Under the pieces are notes generated by a model. The model was not told where the DNA came from, did not search any database, and saw only the letters and a list, made by a program, of their open reading frames with translations. From assembly GCF_921292975.1 (NCBI RefSeq), contig NZ_CAKLCM010000003.1, positions 434,001 to 498,000 of the forward strand: 64,000 bases of DNA, written 5' to 3'. The translations under genes were made by a program, and so were the position numbers. Shown here piece after piece: positions 33,844-42,075 of this stretch. Numbering within the stretch: position 1 is the first letter of the stretch; every line of letters starts with the position of its first letter. The DNA comes from Vibrio hippocampi. GTDB lineage: Bacteria; Pseudomonadota; Gammaproteobacteria; Enterobacterales; Vibrionaceae.

Positions 33844-34110
33844 TTACGCGTCAGATGTCTGAGAGCTTACATAGCTTGCAAGATTAGCGACTGAGGCGAA
33901 ATGCACACGAGTATTACTGTCATCGGCATCAATCACAATGTTGTATTGTTTTTTGATCGCCAAACCGAGTTCAAGCGCATCAATTGAGTCAAGACCTAGA
34001 CCACCGTCACCAAAAAGTGGTGCTTCTGTTTCAATATCGTCAACAGAGAGATCTTCTAGATTAAGGGCGTCAATGATTAGTTGTTTGATTTGGTTGTGTA
34101 AAGTTTCCAC
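33844..34110 (-). CDS. apeE: Acyl carrier protein ApeE
   Basis: An 88-residue ACP with the attachment Ser in GLGLDSIDALELGLAI near residue 42. It is 17 bp upstream of the second ACP. Aryl polyene systems use two ACPs, one thought to carry the elongating polyene and the other a separate acyl chain. Confidence 0.92.
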   Translation of the reverse strand: METLHNQIKQLIIDALNLEDLSVDDIETEAPLFGDGGLGLDSIDALELGLAIKKQYNIVIDADDSNTRVHFASVANLASYVSSQTSDA

Positions 34111-34159
34111 AGTGTTTGCTCTTTGTCAGTGTTGTTCGGGTTATAAATGTTGGTTCAGG

Positions 34160-34927
34160 TCACTCGTTTTGTTCGGGGAAAAGACCATCGGACAGTTGCT
34201 GCTGCAGGCGTCTTGCAGCGATTGAATGGTGGGTAGTTTGCTTGATAATCGGAGCAACCTCAACCTTATCCTTTACTTCTATGGTGAATGTCGCCTTTTT
34301 AGCGGGCACTTGGTACCACTTGCCTTGCTTGGTTAAAAATGGTTCTGAAACCGTAATGTGAACAATGCGGACATCGGTGACGGTTCGCACCGCAATTTGC
34401 GCCGCACCACGTTGCAATTTAGAGGGTACGCCCGGAGTGGTGCGAGTCCCTTCAGGAAAGAGCAGCAGTACATTACCTTTAGCCAGTCTCTCTTTACAGG
34501 TACTCAGGAGATCTTCCGAGGCTTCATTCGGTATATATCCGGCCGCTTTAACAACGTGTTTAATAAAAGGGTTCGACCATAACGCCGATTTTACTAGGCA
34601 ATCACAGCGTTTTAGCTGCGAAACAATGAGCACATAGTCAATCAGCGAAGGATGATTGGCGACAATAAGACAGTCGCGATCTTGCTGCAAAAGCTCTGCA
34701 CCGATGATCTTATAATCTATAGCGCCAGTGAACTTCATTAAACGACAGAAAGCGTCAAAGCAGAACTGGATGGCTGCCTGAACGCGATATTCTCTTGAGA
34801 CAGTATCAGAAGTGATGATGTGTATTATAGGAATGACAATAAAGCTAAGAAATAAGCCTCCTAATCCGAAGATAAAAAAGCAAAATCCCGTGCTACAAAT
34901 ACGCCAATACTGATTTAATTTATCCAT
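34160..34927 (-). CDS. apeD: Lysophospholipid-type acyltransferase ApeD (PlsC family)
   Basis: The 255-residue membrane-associated acyltransferase has the PlsC H-x4-D motif in VANHPSLIDYV near residue 90 and the second block LLLFPEGTRTTPG. A hydrophobic N-terminus (FCFFIFGLGGLFLSFIVIPII) anchors it in the inner membrane. It probably attaches an acyl chain to the glycerolipid-like anchor of the pigment. It overlaps the preceding ApeC gene by one base. Confidence 0.9.
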   Translation of the reverse strand: MDKLNQYWRICSTGFCFFIFGLGGLFLSFIVIPIIHIITSDTVSREYRVQAAIQFCFDAFCRLMKFTGAIDYKIIGAELLQQDRDCLIVANHPSLIDYVLIVSQLKRCDCLVKSALWSNPFIKHVVKAAGYIPNEASEDLLSTCKERLAKGNVLLLFPEGTRTTPGVPSKLQRGAAQIAVRTVTDVRIVHITVSEPFLTKQGKWYQVPAKKATFTIEVKDKVEVAPIIKQTTHHSIAARRLQQQLSDGLFPEQNE

Positions 34928-35646
34928 TAACTGCGAGTTTTTCTAATCCATTGCCAACTTTGATGGGATGAATGAACGGTCCATGTTGATTTGTCAGTTA
35001 GGTAATTATGCAAGAATTCTAGGCTCTGTGGAAGAGTGTTTTTTGCAGAATTAATAATATTATTGATTGTGAATTCATCACCATAGGAAAGAATTAAGCC
35101 TAAGCTGTATCCTTGATGGTAGTGAGAATCAAATTGCTTATAAATTTCAGGTAACGGTTCATCAAAATCCACCAATAACACTTTGTGATCAGGATTATTG
35201 TGAAGATAGATATAAGCTTCAACCAATGCCATATGGAAGCTATTGTCAGAAGCGGAGATGGAGGATACCGGCAGAGGTTGCTTGGCCGCAATTGTCGTCA
35301 GACCCGCAGCCGTGTTGTGCACAGACTGAGAGAAGTCCATTGGTGAGGCATCTTCGCCTTGCAAAATACTTTCGATCAACTTAGCGGTGCGGGTTAATTC
35401 ACCATGTCGACTAGAAAAAACAATATAATCAACACGCTGTGTTTCTAAAAGTTGTAGCGCAGTTTGTGTCGCGAGTTTACTTAAATTACTCATTCGACGA
35501 CGCATCATCGCGGGTATTTTATCCACTGCGATCTTTTCATCTTGTGGCCATTGGTTGTTATTTGTCCAATCTTTCCACTGTTCTAATGTATTTAATCCAG
35601 CTGCGTTCGCGCGCCAACAATCTATATTTAGGTTAATTTTTGTCAT
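34927..35646 (-). CDS. apeC: Chain-length factor / ketosynthase-like ApeC
   Basis: This 239-residue protein matches the beta-ketoacyl synthase-like N-terminal family and is shorter than a full ketosynthase. RVDYIVFSSRHGELTRTAKL and SVHNTAAGLTTIAAK correspond to the KS region, with the active-site Cys replaced by Thr/Ala (HNTAAG), as expected for a chain-length factor. It should partner ApeO. It is the first gene of the long minus-strand operon. The promoter lies in the 176-bp gap (35647-35822) shared with the divergent methyltransferase gene. Confidence 0.88.
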   Translation of the reverse strand: MTKINLNIDCWRANAAGLNTLEQWKDWTNNNQWPQDEKIAVDKIPAMMRRRMSNLSKLATQTALQLLETQRVDYIVFSSRHGELTRTAKLIESILQGEDASPMDFSQSVHNTAAGLTTIAAKQPLPVSSISASDNSFHMALVEAYIYLHNNPDHKVLLVDFDEPLPEIYKQFDSHYHQGYSLGLILSYGDEFTINNIINSAKNTLPQSLEFLHNYLTDKSTWTVHSSHQSWQWIRKTRS

Positions 35647-35822
35647 AGGTTCTATTGTTAAAGATTGAACTTTATCTTATTAAACGGAATAATATATGAG
35701 TTTCACAATACACTCAAAAGAGAAATGAAAATCTTGTCGCATTGGATGACTTGACTCACGATAATAATTGACGTGGGTGATCGCGTTTCTCTATACATTC
35801 TGATAATTAGTTAGGTTTCTCT

Positions 35823-36887
35823 GTGTCGTATTACAATCAAGACCCGTTCAACGCATTTCAGGCAAAAACGGAAGCTCAAAAGCTTTCTTTTGCTCCCATT
35901 GTCTTTCACACCGCTCGTACCTTAAGAGATTTGGGTATTCTAGACGCTTTGGATAAAGCGGGTCAGTCTGGCTTAGACGCTGCGGCGATTTCTGACGCGA
36001 CTGGCGTTTCAGAATATGGCGTTAAAGTACTGTTAGACATGGCAGTGAGCGCACATATTGTGCTTTGGGATAAACCGAGCTATGCCTTGGCTAACCTTGG
36101 TCACTTCTTGCTGCACGATGGTATGACTCAGGCAAATATGGATTTTACCGCCGACGTTTGTTACGCCGCAATGATGCATCTAACGGAAGCGATCAAAGAG
36201 GGCACACCGGCCGGTCTGAAAGAATTGGGCGAATGGGACACGATTTATCAAGGTTTGTCTCGATTGCCAGAACAAGCGAAGCAGAGTTGGTTTAAGTTCG
36301 ATCACTTCTATTCCGATCGCTCTTTCCCACTACTACTGGAAAAGGTGTTTGCCGATAAACCACAAAGATTGGTTGATATTGGTGGTAATACCGGTAAATG
36401 GGCTTTGCAGTGTTGTCATCACGATGCAGATGTCGCAGTTACCATCGTCGATCTTCCTCAGCAGCTTGAAGTGGCGATGAACAATATTGAACAGCAGGGT
36501 TTTGCTGGTCGCGTTACACCTCACCCAGCCAATATGTTGGATAAAGCTCAGACGTTACCTGAACGTGCCGATGTCTGGTGGATGAGTCAGTTCTTGGATT
36601 GTTTCTCGCCGATGGAGATCTTAAACATTCTAAAGAAAGTGAGAGCTCAGTTACAGCAAGGGGATACGGTCTACATTCTTGAGTTATTCCCTGACGCGCA
36701 AAAATATCAAGCAGCCGAATACAGCTTGAATGCCACCTCACTCTATTTCACCTGTTTAGCGAATGGTAACAGCCGTTTCTATCGCAGTGATGACTTCCTA
36801 GAAATCGTTGAAGAAGCGGGTCTAAAACTGGTTGAAAGAACCGATGATATTGGTTTGGGTCATACCTTGTTAAAGCTGTCGATTTAA
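35823..36887 (+). CDS. apeB: SAM-dependent O-methyltransferase of the aryl polyene cluster (ApeB-like)
   Basis: The 354-residue class I methyltransferase has an N-terminal dimerisation/winged-helix part and the SAM-binding motif LVDIGGNTGKWALQCC near residue 182. VTIVDLPQQLEVA and VYILELFPD follow. It should methylate the aryl head (O- or ring-methylation) of the pigment. It is transcribed away from the apeC operon. An intrinsic terminator follows at 36918. The ATG has GTTTCTCTGTG upstream and no strong Shine-Dalgarno, so the start could differ slightly. Confidence 0.85.
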   Translation: MSYYNQDPFNAFQAKTEAQKLSFAPIVFHTARTLRDLGILDALDKAGQSGLDAAAISDATGVSEYGVKVLLDMAVSAHIVLWDKPSYALANLGHFLLHDGMTQANMDFTADVCYAAMMHLTEAIKEGTPAGLKELGEWDTIYQGLSRLPEQAKQSWFKFDHFYSDRSFPLLLEKVFADKPQRLVDIGGNTGKWALQCCHHDADVAVTIVDLPQQLEVAMNNIEQQGFAGRVTPHPANMLDKAQTLPERADVWWMSQFLDCFSPMEILNILKKVRAQLQQGDTVYILELFPDAQKYQAAEYSLNATSLYFTCLANGNSRFYRSDDFLEIVEEAGLKLVERTDDIGLGHTLLKLSI

Positions 36888-36917
36888 CGCGCCAGTTTGA
36901 CCATTTTCCAGTTAGAA

Positions 36918-36949
36918 AACGCCAACTCACAACAAGTTGGCGTTTTTTT
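36918..36949 (+). terminator. Intrinsic terminator after the methyltransferase gene
   Basis: AACGCCAACT and AGTTGGCGTT form a 10-bp stem with a 7-base loop and a T7 tract, 31 bp beyond the stop. Confidence 0.92.
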
Positions 36950-36976
36950 ATCAGGTACTTTTTAATGATAGCTTGG

Positions 36977-38440
36977 CTATCTAAGCAACCACTTTCTTAG
37001 GGTTTTCGCGACAAAGCTGCGGTTTTTCAAAATAAAGCGGTTTTTTGGTATTTTCGAACGTGAGCGCAATACGGTCTTTGCCTTTGAGAAAGTCTGAAAC
37101 CCTTCAAAGCCGTGGTAATGACCGATCCCCGAATTGCCAACACCACCAAACGGCGCATCATCCGCAGCAACGTGCATCACGGTATCATTGATTGCGACAC
37201 CGCCACTGTGGGTGCGACTGAGCAAGGTATCAATCAACGCTTGGTTATCCGACATAATGTAGAGCGCAAGCGGTCTTGGTCGAGCGGTGATGTAATCAAT
37301 GACCTCTTCAATCGAGTCGTAGCTTATGATGGGTAAAATTGAGCCGAAGATCTCTTGCTGTAAAATCGCCATCTCCTCAGTGACATTGGTCACCAAATGA
37401 GGATAGAGACGTCGACCTTGATCTGCCTCGATCTCTTTGACGGGATGGATTTGCCCGCCTTTTTGTTGAGTGTCATTTAACAAGTGCATTAAGCGCTCAT
37501 ATTGTCGATCAGAGACAATATGAGTCTGCGTATTGCTGTCCTTGCTGTCTAAATGGTATTCGGTGTAACGCTGAATAAAGACATCAATAAGCTCTTGCTG
37601 CCGTGCTTTAGGCACAAAAATATAATCCGGTGCGACACATATTTGACCCGAGTTAAGGGACTTACCCAAAATAAGCGCATCAACAGCAACATTGATGTCG
37701 ATATCACTGTCAATGATGGTTGGAGACTTGCCACCAAGCTCTAGGGTAATGGGCGTCAGATTATCGGCCGCGGCGCGTGCCACCTGTTTGCCCACCGCTG
37801 ACGACCCGGTAAAAATAAGATGGTCAAAAGGCAAGGCGGAGAAAGCCGCACCAATATCGGCTTCCCCTTCGATGATTTGAATGTGTTGCTCCAACTCTGC
37901 GTCTGTCACCACTTTTGCCAGCGTCTTATTGGCATGGGGCGTAAACTCACTCATTTTAATCATCACACGGTTGCCTGCGGCGATAGCCTGCACCGTTGGT
38001 CCAAACGCTAAGAAGAACGGGAAGTTCCAAGGCGTGATTACTCCAACCACTCCCAGCGGTTGATAATGTACCGTCACTTTGGAAGGCGCGAGCATCAGTC
38101 CCGAATGGCGCTTAGAGGGCTTCATCCATTTTTTAAGGTGCTTAATGGCATAGTTGATGCTGGCGACACTAGGCAAAATGTCGGCAATTAAGGTATCGAA
38201 TTCACTACGGTAACCGTAATCTTGCTTGAGGGCGTCGTAGATAGCTTGTTCGTTGGCGATGATGGCTTGTTTTAAGCGCTTTAATACGTCAACTCTTTGT
38301 TGATAGCTCGGTGCTGGATGGGCGTGATAGGCGGCTTTCATCGCAGAGAACTGAGACTCTAACTGCTGTGGGGACAATTGTTGTGGGAATTGTTGTGGGG
38401 ACAGGCGTTCTTGAGCGGTAGCTGGGCTGATGACGGACAT
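36977..38440 (-). CDS. Coniferyl-aldehyde-type NAD(P) aldehyde dehydrogenase
   Basis: The 487-residue ALDH contains GVVGVITPWNFPFFLAFGP, the glycine motif FTGSSAVGKQVA, LELGGKSPTIID and the catalytic Cys in LNSGQICVAPDYIF. The C-terminal FGGVGNSGIGHYHGFEGFQTFS is typical of the coniferyl aldehyde dehydrogenase/membrane-associated ALDH group. It oxidises aromatic or long-chain aldehydes to acids. It ends close to the aryl polyene methyltransferase, converging on it. That may be chance, or it may supply an aryl acid. The N-terminus has a Gln/Pro repeat (LSPQQ, FPQQ, LSPQQ), another short in-frame repeat. Confidence 0.88.
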   Translation of the reverse strand: MSVISPATAQERLSPQQFPQQLSPQQLESQFSAMKAAYHAHPAPSYQQRVDVLKRLKQAIIANEQAIYDALKQDYGYRSEFDTLIADILPSVASINYAIKHLKKWMKPSKRHSGLMLAPSKVTVHYQPLGVVGVITPWNFPFFLAFGPTVQAIAAGNRVMIKMSEFTPHANKTLAKVVTDAELEQHIQIIEGEADIGAAFSALPFDHLIFTGSSAVGKQVARAAADNLTPITLELGGKSPTIIDSDIDINVAVDALILGKSLNSGQICVAPDYIFVPKARQQELIDVFIQRYTEYHLDSKDSNTQTHIVSDRQYERLMHLLNDTQQKGGQIHPVKEIEADQGRRLYPHLVTNVTEEMAILQQEIFGSILPIISYDSIEEVIDYITARPRPLALYIMSDNQALIDTLLSRTHSGGVAINDTVMHVAADDAPFGGVGNSGIGHYHGFEGFQTFSKAKTVLRSRSKIPKNRFILKNRSFVAKTLRKWLLR

Positions 38441-38576
38441 AGCACTTCTCTTTAGTTTTGTTGTGTCTATTATTTTATTAGGTTTAAGCGATACAGAGTT
38501 GGAAGCTCGTTGATGCAGTTTTTGCGTGAAATGGAGTGGAAAAATCGCGATATCAAAGGCTAGTATTCACTGCATA

Positions 38577-38605
38577 AAAAAGGAGTCCATATCGGACTCC
38601 TTTTT
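38577..38605 (-). terminator. Intrinsic terminator after the exported His/Arg-rich protein gene
   Basis: GGAGTCC and GGACTCC form a 7-bp stem, extended by the flanking A5/T5 tracts, which make it work in either direction. It lies 25-53 bp beyond the stop of the minus-strand gene at 38630. Confidence 0.88.
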
Positions 38606-38629
38606 ACTCAACTTAATAATAGCTTACAA

Positions 38630-38995
38630 CTACTGAGTAATAATGTACACCGTACCATCTTTTTCATAAGTAGCGGTTACCTCACCACCATCTCCAAGCA
38701 CAACAACGTCATTGCCTTGTTCATCTTGCAAGTCGCCAGTTACGGCATCGACAACAATAGCGAATGCAACGGCTGAAGCGATTGGGTGTGCCCAGTATGA
38801 CCAACCCGCTCGGTGGTATGGCTTGCCAATATAGACTTTGCGAACGGGTGCTCGGTAAACAGGTCTGTGTGGGACAGGCTTACCAATAACACGTTTGTGT
38901 TTCTTCACATACGGCGCAGCCTCAGCAGTGCCAGCGACGCTGAATCCAGCCAACGCAACGCTTACTAATACCGCGGATAGAATAGACTTTTTCAT
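38630..38995 (-). CDS. Small exported protein of unknown function (DUF6515-like)
   Basis: A 121-residue product with a signal peptide (about residues 1-26, ending AGTAEAA). The mature start is rich in Lys, Arg, His and Pro (KKHKRVIGKPVPHRPVYRAP). It then has one hydrophobic stretch (WAHPIASAVAFAIVVDAV) and an acidic C-terminus ending VYIITQ. This layout resembles small periplasmic or surface proteins of the DUF6515 type in Vibrio-like genomes, a tentative match. GAGAGAAATAAC precedes the start. No function can be read. Confidence 0.75.
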   Translation of the reverse strand: MKKSILSAVLVSVALAGFSVAGTAEAAPYVKKHKRVIGKPVPHRPVYRAPVRKVYIGKPYHRAGWSYWAHPIASAVAFAIVVDAVTGDLQDEQGNDVVVLGDGGEVTATYEKDGTVYIITQ

Positions 38996-39220
38996 GTTAT
39001 TTCTCTCTGGAGTGAGTTCAATAGCCTAGAGAATAACCACTCTTGAATTATTTTGCAATATGACGTCCTGTAAATTTAATGATCTGTAAATTAGAGTAAG
39101 GAGACCGAATGTTCCACTTGAAACGGCAAACCTTTCTAAAATACTGATCGAGTGAATACCTTTAAAATGGAATGACATTCTGTATAATGAGGCAGTCATC
39201 ATGCAACCTAAGACGTTATT

Positions 39221-39514
39221 ATGAAAAAAGCGATTATACTTTTGACCACCTTGGTTATCTCCACTGGCGCAGCCGCGGGCGCTAAAGTCACGATTCCAAA
39301 AGATCGTGTTATCTGTCAGACAGAAACAGGGATGAAAACGTTTTTAGCTCGCAAAGCAACAAACCGCCTTAAAAAGGGCTTACCGTCAGAGTGCCGTTCT
39401 ATTGATCGCAAGCGAATCGGCGAAGTGAAGGTTCGCTATAAAGGATACGTGAGAGTGAAAACCATGCTAGGTGATAACGTGTTTGTTGATAAAGACGCAA
39501 TACGTTATAACTAA
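39221..39514 (+). CDS. Small exported basic protein of unknown function
   Basis: A 97-residue product with a signal peptide (MKKAIILLTTLVISTGAAAG). The mature part has two Cys (VICQTE, SECRSID) that could form a disulfide, and is strongly basic. It looks like an SH3-like beta-rich exported protein (VKVRYKGYVRVKTMLGDNVFVD), but no family was recognised. It is a single-gene unit with its own terminator at 39541. Confidence 0.72.
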   Translation: MKKAIILLTTLVISTGAAAGAKVTIPKDRVICQTETGMKTFLARKATNRLKKGLPSECRSIDRKRIGEVKVRYKGYVRVKTMLGDNVFVDKDAIRYN

Positions 39515-39540
39515 TTTTCGCAAGTCACTGAGATTAAAAT

Positions 39541-39566
39541 AGCACTCAAACACGGAGTGCTTTTTT
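39541..39566 (+). terminator. Intrinsic terminator after the small exported protein gene
   Basis: AGCACTC and GAGTGCT form a 7-bp stem with a 7-base loop, followed by six T, 27 bp past the stop. Confidence 0.88.
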
Positions 39567-39723
39567 GTTGTGAGTTATCCTACCTAGCTTTCTCATCAAT
39601 CAAGAATGACGTTGGCACTGACACTTAATTGATATTACCTTGTGACCATTGTGCTAGATTCTATAGCTATGGACTCAGTGGATAAGCGAGCGCTGAGAAG
39701 CGAACAGACGTGAGGTAGTGACC

Positions 39724-40275
39724 ATGAACGAAAAGCAAAAAATGCAACTTGCCGATAATGTGACCCTATTTGATGCTAATGATAAGGGATTGGTGAAGGA
39801 GCGTCGCTATGCCAAACACCTCTGTATGCAAATCAACAATACCCAGCCAGATACACCTGAGCGTTCGCAGCTTCTTAAGCAGTTGTTTGGTCGAATCGAT
39901 CTGCACATTGAAGCACCGTTTTTTGTCGATTACGGCTATCACTTAAAGGTCGGCAAGGGCTTCTTTGCCAATCATGGTTGCACAATTTTAGACAGTGCCC
40001 CCGTGACGATTGGCGACAACTGTTTGCTTGCACCTAACGTAACTCTGTCCACAGCCAACCACCCTTTGGATCGGGTTCAACGTGCCCAAGGTCTCGAAAC
40101 TTGCGGTCCGATCACCATTGGCAATGATGTTTGGCTTGGCGCAGGGGTGACCGTTTTATCTGATGTCACCATCGGCGATAACGTTGTGGTTGCCGCTGGC
40201 GCGGTGGTCACTAAGGATGTGGCGGCGAACTGCGTTGTAGCAGGGGTGCCCGCCAAAGTAATACGCCAGTTATAG
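39724..40275 (+). CDS. Maltose/galactoside O-acetyltransferase-like sugar acetyltransferase
   Basis: The 183-residue left-handed beta-helix enzyme transfers acetyl from acetyl-CoA to a sugar hydroxyl. The N-terminal Mac domain is visible, and the hexapeptide repeats run through VTIGDNCLLAPNVTLSTANHPLD, with the catalytic His in TANHPLD near residue 115. The C-terminus VVTKDVAANCVVAGVPAKVIRQL is typical of Maa/LacA. I start it at the ATG at 39724, preceded by GAGG; a GTG six bases earlier is possible. The end converges on, and overlaps by 6 bases, the opposing lysR gene. Confidence 0.92.
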   Translation: MNEKQKMQLADNVTLFDANDKGLVKERRYAKHLCMQINNTQPDTPERSQLLKQLFGRIDLHIEAPFFVDYGYHLKVGKGFFANHGCTILDSAPVTIGDNCLLAPNVTLSTANHPLDRVQRAQGLETCGPITIGNDVWLGAGVTVLSDVTIGDNVVVAAGAVVTKDVAANCVVAGVPAKVIRQL

Positions 40276-41217
40276 CTTGACCGCTTGCTGCATAATGTCT
40301 CTTCCTTCCGTCTCAACATAATCTAAAAAGACTTGCGCAATGGGTGAAAGCTTCTGGTTTTTCGCCCATGAAAACGACCACTGAGAGCGAATAGGCAGCG
40401 ATTCCACATTGATGACTTTCACATCATAAATCTCGCCGAACGCTAAGGTATGAGCGGATAAAATCGACACGCCCAATCGCGACAATACCGAGTGAATAAT
40501 CGCTTCATTACTGGCAATGGTCATTTTGATATTCGGCTGGCAGCTGTGTTGCTCAAAAAAGGACTCTATTGAGTGACGAGTTCCCGAACCAATCTCGCGA
40601 ATTAGGAAGTCATACTGGCAGAACTCATCAAGCGTGACCTTGGGCTTTTGTGTCAGTGGATGATCCGCTTGGGCTATCGCGACCAAGTCATTTGACATAA
40701 ATTCAGTGACTTCGAGATCAAGCCCCTTGGGTAGATGACTAAACACATAGAAATCGTCCAGCCCTTGCTCAAGGCGTTCAATCACTTGCTGGCGGTTGGC
40801 AATAGTAAATTGAATATCGATGCCGGGATAGCGTTGACAAAAAGGTCCCAACAAATGGGGAATAAAGTATTTAGCGGTGGTGACAACGCTTAACCGCAAC
40901 GTACCGGATTTTAGTCCTCGCAAGCTAGAAAGCTGCATATCCAGATCTTCACAACTTTGTAAAATCGCCCTTGCCGTTTGCACGGTCGCTAACCCAGCAT
41001 CAGTAAATTTGAGCTTTTTACCGACCTGTTGGTAGAGAGGCAAACCGATCGCCTCGGTTAACTTTTTCAACTGCATTGATACGGTGGGCTGGGACAAAAA
41101 CAGAGTTTCCGATGCCGCCTTAACGCTACCGCCATCAAAGACCGCCAGCAAAATCTCTAGCTGCCGAAAGGTTCCAATATGAGCATGTAACCGTGATGCC
41201 ATGCTAAGCCACTCCAT
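40270..41217 (-). CDS. LysR-family regulator (CbbR/CynR-like) of the SbtA-like permease
   Basis: The 315-residue protein has an N-terminal winged helix-turn-helix (FRQLEILLAVFDGGSVKAASETLFLSQPTVSMQLKKL) and a CbbR-like effector domain (GTLRLSVVTTAKYFIPHLLGPF, IREIGSGTRHSIESFF). In relatives this regulator is divergent from the SbtA-like permease gene now found at 43879. Here about 2.4 kb of extra sequence separates them. A degraded copy of the first 30 or so codons persists at 43445-43540, next to the permease. It probably responds to a bicarbonate- or carbon-related signal. Confidence 0.88.
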   Translation of the reverse strand: MEWLSMASRLHAHIGTFRQLEILLAVFDGGSVKAASETLFLSQPTVSMQLKKLTEAIGLPLYQQVGKKLKFTDAGLATVQTARAILQSCEDLDMQLSSLRGLKSGTLRLSVVTTAKYFIPHLLGPFCQRYPGIDIQFTIANRQQVIERLEQGLDDFYVFSHLPKGLDLEVTEFMSNDLVAIAQADHPLTQKPKVTLDEFCQYDFLIREIGSGTRHSIESFFEQHSCQPNIKMTIASNEAIIHSVLSRLGVSILSAHTLAFGEIYDVKVINVESLPIRSQWSFSWAKNQKLSPIAQVFLDYVETEGRDIMQQAVKL

Positions 41218-41352
41218 ACGACTGAATTTGTTATTAGATTATTGTCTATGTAAATCGTAATTCATATCTGTTTTTATCTAATTGCAATCTTGATGACCCT
41301 GCGCGGTTGGTTTACTGGGATTAATGATGCAGTTAAAGGATAAAGATATGTG
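41115..41352. repeat. Copy A of a direct repeat: lysR 5' end, regulatory region and first codons of the next gene
   Basis: This segment and 43447-43672 align along their whole length, in the same orientation, with small gaps. They cover the lysR start, the promoter region and the first codons (MMQLK[DE]KDM) of the downstream gene. Between 41245-41294 and 43568-43617 I count 45 of 50 identical bases. An inverted pair TTAGAT...ATCTAA (41235-41280) is kept in both copies and is a candidate LysR site. Confidence 0.85.
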
Positions 41353-41512
41353 TGTAGAGAGTTTTTTGTGGTGGTTTCTTACAATTGAATTTCTATTCGA
41401 CACAGAAACTGGAGACAGTTACCTTGTACATATCGAGGTTTATTCGGGCTTGCAAAAGACAAGTTTTAAATTTTATTTACTTGACGAGTACTTGAAGAAT
41501 CAACCATTATAA
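41324..41512 (+). pseudogene. Broken copy of the small membrane-protein gene, fused to foreign sequence
   Basis: The first eight or nine codons (MMQLKDKDM) match the intact gene at 43649. Just after GATATG the sequence switches to unrelated AT-rich DNA, and a new frame continues for 53 codons (to TTATAA). A fragment matching the next codons of the same gene (QLVLPAL) appears about 690 bp downstream at 42034. The open frame is thus probably a chance fusion and not a real gene. Confidence 0.65.
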
Positions 41513-41580
41513 TGTTTAGTTAATGTTCTGATATATAACAAATTATCAATAAAAGATAGTTGGTAAACATCGGAGGTTCT

Positions 41581-41865
41581 ATGTCTAGATACCAGTTCTT
41601 TACTTATCCATATAATCAAATAACCGACTTTACGTATTTAGATGTGGATTCAAAAGATTACATCATTAATAAGCAAGCGTTGATCGAGCAACGGTTTGAA
41701 CTAGATGGAGCCCCAGTTGTGGCTGATAGTGCACAAGAGGCTGTAGAAAAGTATAACTGCAATTTTTCCCGAGTTAGTCAGGAACAAGCGAAAGCGGGTG
41801 TTTCCTACACTCTTATCATGGGGTTGGTAGCTTTGTGGAAGTGGATTCGTCAAAGCAAATCTTAG
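41581..41865 (+). CDS. Hypothetical 94-residue protein in the inserted segment
   Basis: GGAGG stands 4 bases before the ATG at 41581, a strong translation start. The product begins MSRYQFFTYPYNQITDFTYL, is aromatic-rich, and ends with a hydrophobic stretch GVSYTLIMGLVALWKWIRQ that could be a membrane anchor. I do not recognise it. It lies in AT-rich DNA that splits a duplicated host gene, so it is probably acquired. A hairpin (CTAACCG and CGGTTAG, 41894-41922) follows and may end its transcript. Confidence 0.6.
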   Translation: MSRYQFFTYPYNQITDFTYLDVDSKDYIINKQALIEQRFELDGAPVVADSAQEAVEKYNCNFSRVSQEQAKAGVSYTLIMGLVALWKWIRQSKS

Positions 41866-42033
41866 AGGTTATTTCTAATAACCGTGAACACGCTCTAACC
41901 GTAGCATTCATATGCGGTTAGGTCTTTCCAACAAGGTCATTGTGCAACGCACGGCAATTCTCCAGTCCCGTAAAAAACGACCACCGCTGACAGCGGTAAT
42001 CTTTGATGGTTTGGGATACGAAAAGTTGCTCAA

Positions 42034-42063
42034 GCAGCTTGTTCTGCCTGCCCTGATTTCGTC
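42034..42063 (+). pseudogene. Remnant of the split small membrane-protein gene
   Basis: GCAGCTTGTTCT (42034-42045) is identical to 43681-43692. The following codons read CTG CCT GCC CTG against CTA CCA GTG ATG, giving QLVLPAL against QLVLPVM. Differences fall mostly at synonymous or conservative positions, as expected for a diverged gene copy. It marks the far side of the insertion in copy A. Confidence 0.55.
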
Positions 42064-42075
42064 AGATATAATTTG

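Noticed and set aside
34927-35646. ApeC as a truncated, broken ketosynthase
   Set aside because: The short length and loss of the active-site Cys are normal for the chain-length-factor-like proteins of aryl polyene loci.
41894-41996. Inverted repeats and a CCAGTCCC stretch resembling an integron attC site
   Set aside because: The core sites do not pair as attC simple sites, no integrase is present, and the hairpins fit a terminator better.
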